This document shows, piece by piece, positions 33,848 through 44,654 of a stretch of 46,699 bases of DNA (position 1 is the first letter of the stretch; each line of letters begins with the position of its first letter). This DNA is from an uncultured Pseudomonadota bacterium (GTDB lineage: Bacteria > Pseudomonadota > Alphaproteobacteria > UBA9219), in assembly GCA_903920205.1 (NCBI GenBank), contig CAIXLI010000081.1, positions 1 to 46,699 of the forward strand, in the 5' to 3' direction. Both the position numbers and the translations under genes were made by a program. Below the pieces are notes generated by a model. It did not search any database, was not told the origin of the DNA, and was given only the letters and a program-made list of their open reading frames with translations.

Positions 33848-34894
33848 ATGACGTTAACTCCCCCAGAAACGCCCCCCGCGCCTGTTCGGAAATCCCCTTC
33901 TTTCTTGGGGGCTTCTCCCCTTCGCTCTTTGGTGTGGACGGCTTCTGCCTTGATGATGGCTGCCGTTCTGACGCCCTTACTGAGTCTCGGTGCGCTGTGC
34001 CTGCCGGGGCCTTTGGCGCAAGAAAAAACGATTATTGTCGCGCATGGTGCGACTGCCGCCGAAATCGGGGCGCAGCTGGCGCAGGAAAAGGCCGTCTATC
34101 TATCGCCGCTTTTCCGCTTGGCGGCGCGGCTGGTTGCCAAAGGATTTTTGAAGGCGGGAGAATATGCTCTTCCAGCGCACATCAGTGCGATAGAGATCGC
34201 CAGAATGGTCCATGAAGGGCGCTCTGTCGTCCGGCTTTTTACCGCCGCAGAAGGCCTAACCTCGGCGGAAATCGCGCATTTGCTGAACGACGATCCCGTC
34301 CTGACCGGCACTATTGACGCGACGCCCGCCGAAGGCTCTTTGTTGCCGGAAACCTATCGTTATAGCTATGGCGACACCCGTGCCGGAATCATCGTGCGTA
34401 TGCAAAAAGCGATGCAGGAAAAAATTAATGAAATTTGGGGAAACCGCCAAGCCGATCTGTCGATCCAATCAGCGGAAGAAGTTCTTATCCTCGCTTCCAT
34501 CGTAGAGAAAGAGACCGGCAGGCCGGAAGAACGCCCCCGCATCGCGGGAGTTTTCTACAATCGTCTCAGCAAAAAAATGCGCCTACAATCTGACCCCACA
34601 GTCATCTACGCGCTCACCAAAGGCCAAAAAACGCTTGATCGACCGCTGACGCATGACGATCTTTCCTTTGCCTCGCCCTACAACACCTACGCCCATGATG
34701 CGTTGCCGCCTCATCCTATCTGTAACCCGGGGCGTGCGGCTTTAGAAGCGGTGGCGCATCCTGAGCATAACGAGTTTCTTTATTTCGTTGCCGATGGAAG
34801 CGGAGGCCACGCCTTCGCGCCCGATCTTGCAACACATAACGACAACATTAACCGCTGGCACCGTGCGATGGGAAAAGCTGCGGCGCGTCCATGA
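33848..34894 (+). CDS. mltG: Endolytic murein transglycosylase MltG
   Basis: MltG cuts nascent glycan strands at the inner membrane and helps set peptidoglycan strand length. The 348-aa product has a cytoplasmic proline-rich N-terminus and one membrane segment (SALMMAAVLTPLLSLGALCLPG). A LysM-like region (ATAAEIGAQLAQEKAV) and the YceG domain follow, with EGSLLPETYRYSYGDT, catalytic Glu in LILASIVEKETGRPEERP, VFYNRLSKKMRLQSDPTV, and SPYNTYAHDALPPHPICNPG. Its stop overlaps the start of yggS (ATGA). fabF, pabC or tmk, common neighbours elsewhere, are absent. Confidence 0.96.
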   Translation: MTLTPPETPPAPVRKSPSFLGASPLRSLVWTASALMMAAVLTPLLSLGALCLPGPLAQEKTIIVAHGATAAEIGAQLAQEKAVYLSPLFRLAARLVAKGFLKAGEYALPAHISAIEIARMVHEGRSVVRLFTAAEGLTSAEIAHLLNDDPVLTGTIDATPAEGSLLPETYRYSYGDTRAGIIVRMQKAMQEKINEIWGNRQADLSIQSAEEVLILASIVEKETGRPEERPRIAGVFYNRLSKKMRLQSDPTVIYALTKGQKTLDRPLTHDDLSFASPYNTYAHDALPPHPICNPGRAALEAVAHPEHNEFLYFVADGSGGHAFAPDLATHNDNINRWHRAMGKAAARP

Positions 34895-35520
34895 CCAGCA
34901 TCGCCTCCCGCCTCGCCGTTCTTCGTCAAAGTCTAAAAGACGCGACCCTGATCGCGGTCAGCAAAACCCAAAGCGCCGAAGCGATACGCGAAGCCCTGAA
35001 TGCCGACCAACGCGTCTTCGGAGAAAATCGCGTGCAGGAAGCGAAAAACAAATTTCCTCTTTTGCGCCAAGAATATCCTGATATCGAACTTCACCTGATC
35101 GGCGCATTGCAGACCAACAAGGCGCAAGACGCCGTTGAATTGTTTGATGTGATCCAGACTCTCGACCGCCCGCGTCTTGCTGAAGCTTTGGCAAAAGCGA
35201 TGCGGCAAACAGGGCGTTCCCCGCGTTTGTCTATCGAAGTCAATATTGGCAACGAACCTCAAAAATCAGGCATCTCCCCGAATGAGATCGATGCCTTCCT
35301 GGCCTATTGCCGCGACGAATGTGGGCTTACTGTCTCGGGATTGATGTGCATTCCTCCCCACGACCAGGACCCGCGCCCCCACTTCCTCCATATGAAAGAA
35401 TTGGCAAATCATTTAGCCATGTCCAACCTCAGTATGGGGATGAGCGCGGATTACAAAATTGCCATCGACTGTGGCGCAACAGAAGTACGCGTCGGCACGG
35501 CAATCTTTGGGACGCGGTGA
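34891..35520 (+). CDS. yggS: YggS/PLPBP family pyridoxal-phosphate homeostasis protein
   Basis: These proteins carry PLP on a single alanine-racemase-like barrel without known catalysis and balance intracellular B6 and amino acid pools. The 209-aa product has the PLP lysine in LIAVSKTQSAEAI (about residue 29), FGENRVQEAKNKF, ELHLIGALQTNKAQDAV, IEVNIGNEPQKSG, and the closing LSMGMSADYKIAIDCGATEVRVGTAIFG. The start overlaps the mltG stop by 4 bases. The C-terminus abuts the convergent sensor kinase, 14 bases away. Confidence 0.95.
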   Translation: MTSIASRLAVLRQSLKDATLIAVSKTQSAEAIREALNADQRVFGENRVQEAKNKFPLLRQEYPDIELHLIGALQTNKAQDAVELFDVIQTLDRPRLAEALAKAMRQTGRSPRLSIEVNIGNEPQKSGISPNEIDAFLAYCRDECGLTVSGLMCIPPHDQDPRPHFLHMKELANHLAMSNLSMGMSADYKIAIDCGATEVRVGTAIFGTR

Positions 35521-35534
35521 GATGGCGTGCTGGG

Positions 35535-36884
35535 CTAAACTGGCACCCAAACCCTTGCCCTCAGTCCCCCCAAAGGGCTGTCCTCCAAAATCACGTCTCC
35601 GCCGTGAAAGCGTGCGATGTCTCTGGCGATGGTCAGGCCTAGGCCGATGCCGCCCGTGGCAGGATTGCGGGATTCTTCAAGACGGGTGAAGGGGCGGAAC
35701 ATGTCTTCGCGGCGGTCGGCGGCGATGCCAGGGCCGTCATCGTCAATGGTGATCGTCGCAATTTGGTCGTCGATTGAGGCCGCAATCGTGGCGCGGCTGC
35801 CATAGCGCAGCGCATTCCCGATCAGGTTGGTCAAACAGCGCTTCATGGCATTGCGACGCAGAACAACCTCGATGCCCTGCGGCGCGTTGAGTTCGATGTT
35901 TGGATTCTGCCGCCGCGCCGAAGCGGCGATTTCGTTCAGCAATTCTCCTAAATCCGTAAGAGCCGCTGGTTCTGCGTCTTCGCCTCGCACAAAAGCCAAA
36001 TAGGCGTTCAGCATTTCCTCCATCTCGGCAATATCGCTGGAAAGCTCTTCCGTTTCCTGCGTTGTTCCCATCAGTTCCAGTTGCAAGCGCATGCGAGTCA
36101 AAGGTGTCCGAAGATCGTGTGAAACCCCTGCCAACATCGCGGTGCGCTGCGTGATCTGACGTTTCAGGCGGTCGCGCATAACCATCAGCGCGGCGCCTGC
36201 TTGGCGCACTTCCGACGACCCCTCCAATTTGAACCACGGCACTTCGCGGCCTTTGCCGATGGCTTCGGCGGCGGCGGCGAGACGACGGATGGGCCGTATC
36301 TGGTTGCGCATGAACAAAAGCGCGACAGCGGTCATCAAAATCGAACTGCCCGTCATCCATAAGATGAAAACTTGCGTCGTCGGCGTATAAACGCGTCTTT
36401 CGGGGGAAAGAATCGTGTAAACGCCCTCGGGTACCCCCACCTGAACGCGTATGGTTTCCGGCGCATAGGTCATGTCAAGAACGTAAGCGTTCGATAGGCT
36501 GTCGTTCAGCGCATGTTTCAGCATGACCGCGATCGGGCCATGGATGGGGATTTGGTCGGGCAGGCTCTTGCCGGGCGCGAAAGTGACGCGCAAATCCATC
36601 TTGCTAAAAGCCAATTGCTCGATCCCGCCAGTGGTTTCATAGTTATTACTTTTTTGCAGAAGATCGACGACAAAGGCGATATCTCCCGACAAAGCATGCG
36701 TCATGCGCTGCGTGACCGTGTACCAGTGCCTGTCAAAGAACACATAAGTCGCTGCGGCCAACATGATAAAAGTTGGCACAACAAAGATCAGCAGCGTTCG
36801 CCCGAACAAACTACGGGGCAACATACGCTTGAGCCGGAAAGCCAGAGGCAGGCGGCGGGGAGGGAGCTGTGTTTCTTGTTTCAC
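35535..36884 (-). CDS. Sensor histidine kinase (EnvZ-like)
   Basis: Inner-membrane sensor kinase of a two-component system. The 449-aa product starts at GTG 36884 with a GGAGG ribosome site. Membrane segment 1 (LLIFVVPTFIMLAAATYVFF) and membrane segment 2 (near residue 180) flank a periplasmic domain of about 130 residues. A HAMP domain, the dimerisation helix with phospho-acceptor His256 in GVSHDLRTPLTRMR, N box NLIGNALRYG, G1 DDDGPGI and G2 GGIGLGLTIARDIARFHGG follow. Architecture and motifs match the EnvZ group. No response regulator gene lies next to it, so its partner and signal are unknown. Confidence 0.93.
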   Translation of the reverse strand: MKQETQLPPRRLPLAFRLKRMLPRSLFGRTLLIFVVPTFIMLAAATYVFFDRHWYTVTQRMTHALSGDIAFVVDLLQKSNNYETTGGIEQLAFSKMDLRVTFAPGKSLPDQIPIHGPIAVMLKHALNDSLSNAYVLDMTYAPETIRVQVGVPEGVYTILSPERRVYTPTTQVFILWMTGSSILMTAVALLFMRNQIRPIRRLAAAAEAIGKGREVPWFKLEGSSEVRQAGAALMVMRDRLKRQITQRTAMLAGVSHDLRTPLTRMRLQLELMGTTQETEELSSDIAEMEEMLNAYLAFVRGEDAEPAALTDLGELLNEIAASARRQNPNIELNAPQGIEVVLRRNAMKRCLTNLIGNALRYGSRATIAASIDDQIATITIDDDGPGIAADRREDMFRPFTRLEESRNPATGGIGLGLTIARDIARFHGGDVILEDSPLGGLRARVWVPV

Positions 36885-36957
36885 GCCTCAGTTTACCTCC
36901 GTCTATCCCGTGTTCAAAGGTTGTTTTTGCCCCTGAATCGCGTAAATTGCTCCCATC

Positions 36958-37827
36958 ATGACCCTCATCCACGAATTCGCGCCAGCCAAACTCAATCTTT
37001 ACCTGCATATTACAGGCAGAAGGGCGGATGGTTACCACGACCTCGACAGCCTCGTGGCCTTCGCTACGATAGGCGACGAAATCGCCTTGCGCGCCGGAAA
37101 CGGTTTCCGTTTCGACATGACGGGCACCCAAGCTCCTGCGCTGGCGCATGAATTGACGGAAGACAATCTTGTTGTTAAAGCCGCACGTTCTTTGGCGGAG
37201 CTGACAGGACGCGCCCTCGAAGGGCATCTTGTCCTCGTCAAAAAGCTTCCTGTGGCATCGGGCATCGGCGGCGGGTCGAGCGATGCTGCCGCTGCTTTGC
37301 GTGCCTTGGCGCGGCATTGGGGCTTGGCCAAAGACGACCCGCGCATAGTACAAGCTGCGGCGCGTCACGGGCAGGATGTTCCCGTTTGTGTCCGCGTCGA
37401 AAACAATTACATGACCGCGACAGGCGTTCTCCCCGCGCCCAAACTTCCCCGTGCCGATATCGTGTTGGTCAATCCCGGCAAAGGCTTGTCGACTCCTGCC
37501 GTGTATAAGGAATATCGGGAAGGGGGAGACGCCTTTTCGCCCTTGTCGCGTCTTGAAAATACCCCCGAAACCGTCGAAGACTTGGTGTCGGCTCTGAAAG
37601 CGCGAGGCAACGACCTCTACGCTCCCGCCTGTCGCCTGATGCCCGAAATTGCCGAGATTATCTCGGCGCTTGAATCCTCTGATACGTGCCTATTGGCGCG
37701 CATGTCTGGCAGCGGTGCAACCTGCTTCGGCCTCTATCCCGACGCGGCTTCTGCCAAATCTGCCGCCGCCCAACTCCGCGCCGCGCGGCCTCGCTGGTGG
37801 ATCGAGACGGGTGTAATAAACGACTAG
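36958..37827 (+). CDS. ispE: 4-diphosphocytidyl-2-C-methyl-D-erythritol kinase
   Basis: IspE phosphorylates CDP-methylerythritol in the MEP isoprenoid pathway. The 289-aa product is a GHMP kinase: [24 protein letters not shown] at the N-terminus, the ATP loop [21 protein letters not shown] near residue 100, GQDVPVCVR, and the C-terminal [15 protein letters not shown]. The start is ATG 36958, divergent from the sensor kinase 73 bases away. Its last 4 bases overlap the end of convergent pgk. Confidence 0.96.
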   Translation: MTLIHEFAPAKLNLYLHITGRRADGYHDLDSLVAFATIGDEIALRAGNGFRFDMTGTQAPALAHELTEDNLVVKAARSLAELTGRALEGHLVLVKKLPVASGIGGGSSDAAAALRALARHWGLAKDDPRIVQAAARHGQDVPVCVRVENNYMTATGVLPAPKLPRADIVLVNPGKGLSTPAVYKEYREGGDAFSPLSRLENTPETVEDLVSALKARGNDLYAPACRLMPEIAEIISALESSDTCLLARMSGSGATCFGLYPDAASAKSAAAQLRAARPRWWIETGVIND

Positions 37828-39014
37828 CTTAGCGCTGCGACGCCCGGCAAGGTCTTGCCTTCCATCCACTCTAGAAACGCGCCGCCTGCGGTCGAGACAT
37901 AGCTGAAGCTCTCCGTGACCTTGGCGAGAGTCAGTGCAGCAACAGTGTCTCCCCCTCCAGCCACAGAAAGAATTTTTCTCGAGCGTGTCAAAGAGGCGAC
38001 CACCTGCGCGATAGAAACTGTAGCTTGATCAAAGGGCGGAAACTCGAATGCGCCCAAAGGCCCGTTCCACACCACCGTCTTGCACATCCTCAAAACATCC
38101 CCGATGTCCCGTGCCGATTGTGGGCCTATGTCCAGAATCATGCTGTCAGCGGGGACAGCGGTGATCGCCACAGTCTTGGTGGCGATATTGGCCTGTAACG
38201 CCGTAGCGACGACGGCGTCGGTGGGGAGAACAATACGGCACCCTTTCGCGGCGGCGCGAGCGGTGATGGCGCGGGCAGTATCTAGCATATCGGCTTCATG
38301 CAACGATTTACCGACCGCGACTCCTTGCGCAGCCAGAAAAGTATTCGCCATGCCACCGCCCAGCACCAGAACATCAACTTTGGCGACAAGATTTTCCAGC
38401 AAATCGAGCTTGGTTGAGATTTTTGAGCCGCCGACCAAAGCCGCGACCGGACGTTCCGGCTTGCTCAGGGCTTTTTCTAGCGCCTCAAGTTCCGCCTGCA
38501 TCAAACGTCCCGCCGCATGCGGTAAAAGTTTAGCCAAAGCCTCGGTCGAAGCATGGGCGCGATGCGCCGCCGAGAAAGCGTCGTTCACGTAAACATCGCC
38601 CAAAGCCGCTAATTGTGCCGCAAAAGCGGGATCGTTGGCTTCCTCGCCCGCATAAAACCGCGTGTTTTCTAAAACCAAAATCTGCCCGTTCGGCAAAGCG
38701 TCAACAGCGGCTTTGGCTGTCGCACCAATGCAATCATCGGCAAAGGCCACAGGCTGTCCCCAAATTTTTTCCAATTCCGTCGCGACGGGACGCAAACTAT
38801 ATTTCGCGTTGCGCTGGCCCTCAGGGCGTCCGAAATGCGACAGAATGACGATCTTAGCCTTGGCCTGCGCCAGTTCTTTCAATGTTGGAATAAGGCGCGT
38901 CAAACGCGCATCGTCGGTGACGACCCCGTCTTTCATCGGGACGTTCAGATCGGCGCGTAGAAGGACAGTCTTGTTGTGAAGCTCAATGCGATCGAGAGTA
39001 AGAAATTCGGACAT
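37824..39014 (-). CDS. pgk: Phosphoglycerate kinase
   Basis: Pgk transfers phosphate between 1,3-bisphosphoglycerate and ADP in glycolysis and the reverse. The 396-aa product has the typical N-terminal [71 protein letters not shown], the hinge and [14 protein letters not shown], and the nucleotide loop [12 protein letters not shown]. The start is ATG 39014. The usual neighbours gap and fba are not in the window. It may have its own promoter at 39066-39094. Confidence 0.97.
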   Translation of the reverse strand: MSEFLTLDRIELHNKTVLLRADLNVPMKDGVVTDDARLTRLIPTLKELAQAKAKIVILSHFGRPEGQRNAKYSLRPVATELEKIWGQPVAFADDCIGATAKAAVDALPNGQILVLENTRFYAGEEANDPAFAAQLAALGDVYVNDAFSAAHRAHASTEALAKLLPHAAGRLMQAELEALEKALSKPERPVAALVGGSKISTKLDLLENLVAKVDVLVLGGGMANTFLAAQGVAVGKSLHEADMLDTARAITARAAAKGCRIVLPTDAVVATALQANIATKTVAITAVPADSMILDIGPQSARDIGDVLRMCKTVVWNGPLGAFEFPPFDQATVSIAQVVASLTRSRKILSVAGGGDTVAALTLAKVTESFSYVSTAGGAFLEWMEGKTLPGVAALS

Positions 39015-39065
39015 AAAAAACCTGCGAAGTGAATGTGGCTAGAATCGCGGCGACCGCGCTAAAGC

Positions 39066-39094
39066 ACCATAACAGGAGGAAGCTTGTGGCACAA
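39066..39094 (-). promoter_or_regulatory. Possible promoter of pgk
   Basis: On the minus strand, TTGTGC (39089-39094) and TATGGT (39066-39071) are 17 bases apart, about 55 bases before the pgk start. Matches to the -35/-10 consensus are partial. Read-through from infB is the alternative, since no clear terminator lies between infB and pgk. Confidence 0.4.
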
Positions 39095-39197
39095 TATAGG
39101 GACTCGGCGCGTAGCGTGTCCCCGTTATGGAGCCGCTACACGCCAATTCTCGAAAACAGCGTTTTGAGCCTTAATGCCCGAAGTCGCCGACCAAACC

Positions 39198-41852
39198 TTA
39201 AAGCTGCCGTGCGATTTCTTCCACTTCAAAGCATTCGATAACATCGCCTTCTTGGATGTTGTCGTATTTTTCGAACGCCATGCCGCATTCAAAGCCTTCG
39301 CGCACTTCCTTGACTTCGTCCTTGAGGCGCTTGAGCGTCTTGAGCGAGCCTTCGTGAATGACGACGTTGTCACGCAACAAACGAACCTTCGCGCCGCGCT
39401 TAACAATGCCCTCGGTGACTTTACAGCCCGCAACTTTGCCGACTTTGGTGATGTTGAATACCTGCAAGATCGCCGCATTGCCCAAGAACTTTTCGCGCAA
39501 GGTGGGAGCCAGCATGCCCGACAAAGCCTGCTTCACGTCGTCGATCACATTATAGATGATCGAGTAGTAGCGCAGCTCGACAGCATCCCGCTTCGCCATT
39601 TCCCGTGCCTGCGCGTTAGCGCGGACGTTAAAGCCGATAACCATCGCGCCGGAAGCCTTCGCCAAAGTCACGTCGGATTCGGTGACGGGGCCAACGGCGG
39701 CATCAAGTACGCGAACCTTCACTTCGGTGTTTTCGTCGGTCAGCTTAATCAGCGAGGTCTTGATCGCTTCGACCGAGCCATGCACATCGCCCTTAATCAA
39801 AACCGCCAGTTCCTTGACCGCGCCAGTTTTGATGTTTTGCATCATCTGTTCGAAATTGCCGCGAGGCGTCGACGCCGCCGCTGCAATCGCACGCTTGCGG
39901 CGCGCGCGGAATTCGGCGATTTCACGCGCCTTGGCTTCGTCGGTCACGACCATCAATTCGTCGCCTGCCATCGGCGTGCTGTTCAAGCCGAGCACTTCGA
40001 CCGGCATCGCAGGCGTCGCTTCCATAACGTTCTTGCCGTGATCGTCGATCAAAGCGCGAACCTTGCCCCATTCGCTGCCCGCGACAAAGATGTCGCCCAC
40101 GCGTAGCGTACCGCGACGGATCAAAACCGTGGCGACAGAGCCGCGACCCTTTTCCATCTTGGCTTCGACAACGGAACCTTCCGCCGTGCGATTGGGATTG
40201 GCTTTCAGGTCGAGAATTTCCGCCTGCAGCAAAATCGTATCCAAAAGCTTGTCCAGCCCCATTTTAGTCTTGGCAGAGATTTCCACCGACAAAACATCGC
40301 CGCCCATTTCTTCGACTTGGATGTCGTGTTGCAGCAATTCCTGGCGCACGCGGTCAGGTTTGGCTGCGGGAAGGTCGCATTTATTGATGGCGACAATCAG
40401 GGGAACGCCTGCCGCTTTGGCGTGGCGGATGGCTTCAATCGTTTGCGGCATAATGCCGTCGTCGGCGGCAACTACCAGAATAACGATATCGGTAATCTGC
40501 GCCCCGCGTGAACGCATCTCGGTAAAGGCGGCGTGACCAGGCGTGTCGATGAAAGTCACGCGGTCAAAACCGTGCGTGACTTCGGGCAACACGACTTGAT
40601 ACGCGCCGATATGCTGGGTAATGCCGCCGGCTTCGCCCGCCACAACATTGGCTTTGCGCAAAGCGTCCAAGAGCGAAGTTTTGCCGTGATCGACATGGCC
40701 CATGACTGTGACAATAGGTGCGCGGGCTTGCAGGTTTTCTTCCGTATCCTGAATGCCGCCAATGTCTGATTCGATGTCGGCTTCGGTCACGCGCTTGATG
40801 CGATGTCCGAATTCGGTCGCGACCAGTTCGGCGGTGTCGGCGTCAATCGTTTGCGTAATCGTTGCCATAACGCCCAATTTCATCAGAATCTTAATAACGT
40901 CGACGCCGCGTTCGGCCATACGGTTGGCGAGTTCTTGCACCGTTATAGCTTCGGGGATCGTCACGTCGCGCGTGACTTTCATCGGCTCTTGATTCTGCTC
41001 CATCGCTTCGCGGCGATGGCGTTCGGCGCGGCGGCGCATGGAAGCAACCGAGCGGCGGCGACCGCCGCCTTCTTCGTCAGACAAGGCCTGCGTTACGTTG
41101 ACCTTGTGGCCTCCGCGACGATCATCGCCCATGCCACGGCGCGGCGCGAGCGGCGCATGCCCGGGTTTGCGGCGGCGGTTATCGTCTTCTTCTTCGCGTG
41201 CGGAGGGCGCACGGCCCGGCATGGCGGGACGACCCGACAAGCTTTCGCCCGGACGCGCCAAAGCGCTGCGTCCGCGATCCTCAGTGGCGGTGGTCGTTCC
41301 CGTCGCGCGTCGCGCCGCTTGAATATCGCGGTGGCGGACTTCGTCTTCTTGTTTCTTGCGCGTGCTTTCCGTTTTTTCGTGTTCTTGAATGTTGCGCATT
41401 TCCTCCATTTCGCGCTGACGCAAAGCGTCTCGCGTCAGGGGCGCGGCAGGCGCTTCCGGCTCGACAGGAGGACGAACGATCTCGGCCTGAAAATATTCGG
41501 GTTCGGGGCGGTCGGTTTCCGCTGCCGCGCCACGCAGGGCGCGTGCGCGCGCTTCGCGTTCGCCTGCCGTCAGGCTGTGTAAAACCGCGCTGGTCGTGCG
41601 TCCACTCTTTGTAACGCCTGCAGAAGCTTTTCCATGCTCTGCGCCGCGCGTCGAAACGGACTTAACCGCCTCGGCTTCGCCGCGCTTGGCTGGCTTTTTA
41701 GCCTCGACGACGACTGCCTTCGACCGCCCGTGGGAAAAGCTTTGCCGCACCGTTTCCGACGCGCCACCAGCCGCCACCGGCTTTTTTAATTCCAGTTTCG
41801 GGCGCGGGGCGCCGCCAAGGCTCAGAACTGATTTCTTCTTGTCGTCCGTCAT
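39198..41852 (-). CDS. infB: Translation initiation factor IF-2
   Basis: IF-2 is the GTPase that places initiator tRNA on the small ribosomal subunit. The 884-aa product has a long charged N-terminal region rich in Ala, Arg, Lys and Glu (to about residue 290) and the IF2 N-terminal domain ([29 protein letters not shown]). The G domain follows, with GHVDHGKTS near residue 385, DTPGHAAF, and NKCDLP, then domains II-IV ending GYECGM-like [19 protein letters not shown]. It is the last gene of rimP-nusA-ylxR-infB here; rbfA, truB and rpsO, which usually follow, are missing and pgk comes next. Confidence 0.98.
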   Translation of the reverse strand: MTDDKKKSVLSLGGAPRPKLELKKPVAAGGASETVRQSFSHGRSKAVVVEAKKPAKRGEAEAVKSVSTRGAEHGKASAGVTKSGRTTSAVLHSLTAGEREARARALRGAAAETDRPEPEYFQAEIVRPPVEPEAPAAPLTRDALRQREMEEMRNIQEHEKTESTRKKQEDEVRHRDIQAARRATGTTTATEDRGRSALARPGESLSGRPAMPGRAPSAREEEDDNRRRKPGHAPLAPRRGMGDDRRGGHKVNVTQALSDEEGGGRRRSVASMRRRAERHRREAMEQNQEPMKVTRDVTIPEAITVQELANRMAERGVDVIKILMKLGVMATITQTIDADTAELVATEFGHRIKRVTEADIESDIGGIQDTEENLQARAPIVTVMGHVDHGKTSLLDALRKANVVAGEAGGITQHIGAYQVVLPEVTHGFDRVTFIDTPGHAAFTEMRSRGAQITDIVILVVAADDGIMPQTIEAIRHAKAAGVPLIVAINKCDLPAAKPDRVRQELLQHDIQVEEMGGDVLSVEISAKTKMGLDKLLDTILLQAEILDLKANPNRTAEGSVVEAKMEKGRGSVATVLIRRGTLRVGDIFVAGSEWGKVRALIDDHGKNVMEATPAMPVEVLGLNSTPMAGDELMVVTDEAKAREIAEFRARRKRAIAAAASTPRGNFEQMMQNIKTGAVKELAVLIKGDVHGSVEAIKTSLIKLTDENTEVKVRVLDAAVGPVTESDVTLAKASGAMVIGFNVRANAQAREMAKRDAVELRYYSIIYNVIDDVKQALSGMLAPTLREKFLGNAAILQVFNITKVGKVAGCKVTEGIVKRGAKVRLLRDNVVIHEGSLKTLKRLKDEVKEVREGFECGMAFEKYDNIQEGDVIECFEVEEIARQL

Positions 41853-41901
41853 CTTAGTCCTTCGTTCTTTCCTATATCCGCGATCGTTTCAGAGGAAAAC
41901 T

Positions 41902-42555
41902 CTAACCTTTAGGGTTTTCGTCTAAAGCGGGGGTCGTCGGATTTACACCCAGAGTCAGCATCGATTGAAGCCGTTTAATTTCCAGCTTCAATTTTTCGGT
42001 CAGCCTATGCGGCGCAAGCCCCGCATAAACGATTTGGTCGTACCCAAACGCCGCGCCCATAGCGTCGCGGGAAAAGGTTTCGCATTCAGCGATAGAATTT
42101 CGATTGTCCAACACGCGTGTCGCGTCGGGCGCATGTAGATAAAGTGCGAGCTTATGGGCGCGTAACGCCGCCTCGGTCTGCGCTTCGCCCAGAACCGCAA
42201 TCCCTGCGCCCTTCGCCAAGCCCAAAAATTCCAAACACCGCTTGTGCAACAGCCGCGCCACGTCCTCCGCCAAACTTGCGGCAGGATGCGCGGTCGCCTT
42301 AGCGGCCTTGGCAAACATGTTTTTCTTGGAGGCTAGGCGAATGGCATCCGGCGTTGCTGTGACCCATAGCCCGTGCCCCGGAAGATTTTCGGAAAGATCG
42401 GGAACGACGGCGTTATCCGGCCCAATGACAAAGCGGATCATCTCCGCCCGCGGTTTCATTTTGCCCGAGGCAAGGCAGCGCCGCTCCGCGTCGGAAACAC
42501 CCGTTTCCCCTGCGGCGTCCGCCTTCTTTCGAGCTAGTTTGAAAACTGCTGTCAT
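41902..42555 (-). CDS. YlxR (DUF448) protein with C-terminal L7Ae-like domain
   Basis: YlxR-family proteins are small RNA-binding proteins encoded between nusA and infB. The 217-aa product has the YlxR domain at about residues 20-75 (ERRCLASGKMKPRAEMIRFVIGPDN, LPGHGLWVTAT). A second domain (about residues 95-190) looks like the L7Ae/YlxQ fold, with FLGLAKGAGIAVLGEAQTEAALRAHK. Bacteria such as Bacillus encode the two separately; the fused form is common in Alphaproteobacteria. It lies 20 bases after nusA and 49 bases before infB. Confidence 0.88.
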   Translation of the reverse strand: MTAVFKLARKKADAAGETGVSDAERRCLASGKMKPRAEMIRFVIGPDNAVVPDLSENLPGHGLWVTATPDAIRLASKKNMFAKAAKATAHPAASLAEDVARLLHKRCLEFLGLAKGAGIAVLGEAQTEAALRAHKLALYLHAPDATRVLDNRNSIAECETFSRDAMGAAFGYDQIVYAGLAPHRLTEKLKLEIKRLQSMLTLGVNPTTPALDENPKG

Positions 42556-42575
42556 TGTTCCTTTCGTACCTCATC

Positions 42576-44066
42576 TCACGCCGAAGGCGCGTCAGTGAAC
42601 CAATGGGCACGCGCAGCCATAATAATCTCGTTGGCCTTGCCTTCCGTCAGTTCGTCGTTACCTACGATATCGCGCAGCTCGTCGCTGGCGAGATCGGCGA
42701 CGTCGTCAAGCGTCTTGACGCCCTTTTCACCAAGCTTAACTACCATTTCGATGCTCAAACCCTGCAAAGCGACCACATCGTCGCTTACGCCGAATTCCTT
42801 GCGTTGTGCTTCCAGCTTAGCAGCCGTTTCGGCAAGCCAAGTGTTTGCGCGTTCTTGCAATTCTCCGGCGACTTCGACGTCGAAGCCTTCGATTTCCGCC
42901 AACTCGTCAACTGGCGTATCGGCGATCTGCTCGACGCGGGTAAAGCCTTCGGTCACCAGCAAATGCGCGATCACATCGTCGACCGCCAAAGCTTCGGTGA
43001 ACAAAGCGGTGCGTGTAGCAAGCTCTTGCTGACGACGTTCGGACTCTTCCTTCTCCGTCAGAATATCAATATCCCAACCGGTCAGCATCGAAGCCAAACG
43101 CACATTCTGTCCGCGACGACCGATCGCCAGCGACAATTGTTCGTCAGGAACGACAACATCCATACGGTTGTTTTCTTCGTCCAACACAACCTTGGCAACC
43201 TCAGCGGGAGCCAGCGCGTTCACGACAAAGGTTGCGGGGTCTTGCGACCAAGGAATAATGTCGATCTTCTCTCCCTGCAATTCGCCCACGACCGCCTGAA
43301 CGCGGCTACCGCGCATACCGACGCAAGCGCCGACAGGATCGATGCCGCTATCATTCGACACAACCGCGATTTTGGCGCGGCTACCGGGATCGCGTGCAAC
43401 CGATTTAATCTCAATTACACCGTCATAAATTTCAGGAACTTCCTGCGTAAACAACTTTGCCATGAAAAGCGGGTGCGTGCGCGACAAGAAAATCTGGGGG
43501 CCGCGCTGCTCTTCGCGCACGTCATAGATATAGGCGCGTACACGGTCGCCATTCTTAAAATGCTCGCGCGGCAAGCTCTCGTCTCGGCGCAGCATGGCTT
43601 CGGTGCGTCCCAGATCGATCGTGATATTGCCGTATTCAACACGCTTTACGATGCCGCTGATAACATCGCCCGCGCGATCCTTGTATTCTTCAAACTGACG
43701 ATGCCGTTCGGCCTCGCGCACTTTTTGCACGATCACCTGCTTGGCGGTCTGCGCCGCGATGCGACCCATTTCGATAGGCGGCAAATCGTCCACGATAAAA
43801 TCGCCGACTTCCGCGTCGCTCTTTGTCTTCCGCGCCGCCTTGATGGTCAGTTGCGTGAATTCGTTTTCGACGGGATCTGCTACTTGCAGCCAGCGTTGCA
43901 AACGCACTTCGCCGGTCTTGCGGTCGATTTCGGCACGAATGTCGTGTTCGTGCCCGTATTTGGCGCGACCGGCCTTTTGAATAGCCTGTTCCATAGCGAC
44001 CAAAACTTCGTCGCGTTCAATCCCTTTTTCGCGGGAAACAACTTCGGCAACTTGCAGCAATTCCAT
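42576..44066 (-). CDS. nusA: Transcription termination/antitermination factor NusA
   Basis: NusA binds RNA polymerase and nascent RNA and modulates pausing, termination and antitermination. The 496-aa product has the N-terminal polymerase-binding domain ([25 protein letters not shown]), an S1 domain ([31 protein letters not shown]), two KH domains ([50 protein letters not shown]), and two C-terminal acidic repeats of helix-hairpin-helix type. The start ATG 44066 has a GGAGAAGAG ribosome site. It is co-transcribed with rimP 25 bases upstream. Confidence 0.98.
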   Translation of the reverse strand: MELLQVAEVVSREKGIERDEVLVAMEQAIQKAGRAKYGHEHDIRAEIDRKTGEVRLQRWLQVADPVENEFTQLTIKAARKTKSDAEVGDFIVDDLPPIEMGRIAAQTAKQVIVQKVREAERHRQFEEYKDRAGDVISGIVKRVEYGNITIDLGRTEAMLRRDESLPREHFKNGDRVRAYIYDVREEQRGPQIFLSRTHPLFMAKLFTQEVPEIYDGVIEIKSVARDPGSRAKIAVVSNDSGIDPVGACVGMRGSRVQAVVGELQGEKIDIIPWSQDPATFVVNALAPAEVAKVVLDEENNRMDVVVPDEQLSLAIGRRGQNVRLASMLTGWDIDILTEKEESERRQQELATRTALFTEALAVDDVIAHLLVTEGFTRVEQIADTPVDELAEIEGFDVEVAGELQERANTWLAETAAKLEAQRKEFGVSDDVVALQGLSIEMVVKLGEKGVKTLDDVADLASDELRDIVGNDELTEGKANEIIMAARAHWFTDAPSA

Positions 44067-44091
44067 TTTCTCTTCTCCCTTAGCCTAACTT

Positions 44092-44595
44092 TTAGTGACT
44101 AACCTTCCCGCTTGCGGCGGCCTTCAACAACGCATCCGTCAGCACCAGCTTGGCGCGTTCAATGGCACCGAACGGAACGCGGATCGCGCCCTTCTCGGTG
44201 CCGAATTCTATTTCCTCGTCGGAAACCCCGACAATCGCGCCTTGGAAGCGTTTCTGCCCTTCCCTCGGCGCGCTCAACTCGATCTTCGCCACATGCCCCT
44301 GAAACCGCGCATAATCCGCGATCTTAACCAAAGGCCGGTCTATCCCGGGGGAACTCACTTCCAAATCAAAGCGATCCGCCAATTCCGCATCGGCTTCCAG
44401 CTTTTCCGACACGCCGCTGCTAATCGTCGCGCAATCCTCCACCGTCATGCCCACGCCGTCCTTACGTTCCGCCATAATCTGCAAAGCCGCATATTTGCCG
44501 CCGCCCATAATCTGCACTCGGACAAGCTCATAGCCCGCAGCGCCGATATCGTCTGCGATCAAAGCGGCAATCTTATTTTCAACAGCCTTTGACAT
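44092..44595 (-). CDS. rimP: Ribosome maturation factor RimP
   Basis: RimP assists assembly of the 30S ribosomal subunit. The 167-aa product has the typical N-terminal domain (ENKIAALIADDIGAAGYELVRVQIMGGGKYAALQIMAER, VEDCATISSGVSEKLEADAELADRFDLEVSSPGIDRPL) and the SH3-like C-terminal domain (FQGHVAKIELSAPREGQKRFQGAIVGVSDEEI). It heads the rimP-nusA-ylxR-infB operon. A promoter at 44705-44732 and a hairpin-rich leader with a terminator-like element precede it. Confidence 0.96.
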   Translation of the reverse strand: MSKAVENKIAALIADDIGAAGYELVRVQIMGGGKYAALQIMAERKDGVGMTVEDCATISSGVSEKLEADAELADRFDLEVSSPGIDRPLVKIADYARFQGHVAKIELSAPREGQKRFQGAIVGVSDEEIEFGTEKGAIRVPFGAIERAKLVLTDALLKAAASGKVSH

Positions 44596-44622
44596 TTATT
44601 CCGGCAACAAAACGTAGAAACC

Positions 44623-44651
44623 TCCGCACCTGCGGTCTCAGTCCCAGAGAC
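44623..44651 (-). promoter_or_regulatory. Paired hairpins in the rimP leader
   Basis: Downstream of the terminator-like element the leader holds two adjacent stems: GTCTC/GAGAC (44634-44638 with 44647-44651) and CCGCA/TGCGG (44623-44627 with 44630-44634), sharing one base. They sit 28 bases before the rimP start and may influence read-through or translation. Confidence 0.45.
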
Positions 44652-44654
44652 AAC

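Noticed and set aside
39174-40106. 310-codon open frame opposite infB
   Set aside because: Antisense to a certain gene, no family similarity, no ribosome site.
42555-44102. 515-codon open frame on the plus strand opposite nusA
   Set aside because: It lies entirely antisense to nusA, has no recognisable domain, and its residues follow the codon pattern of nusA; a chance frame in a GC-skewed gene.
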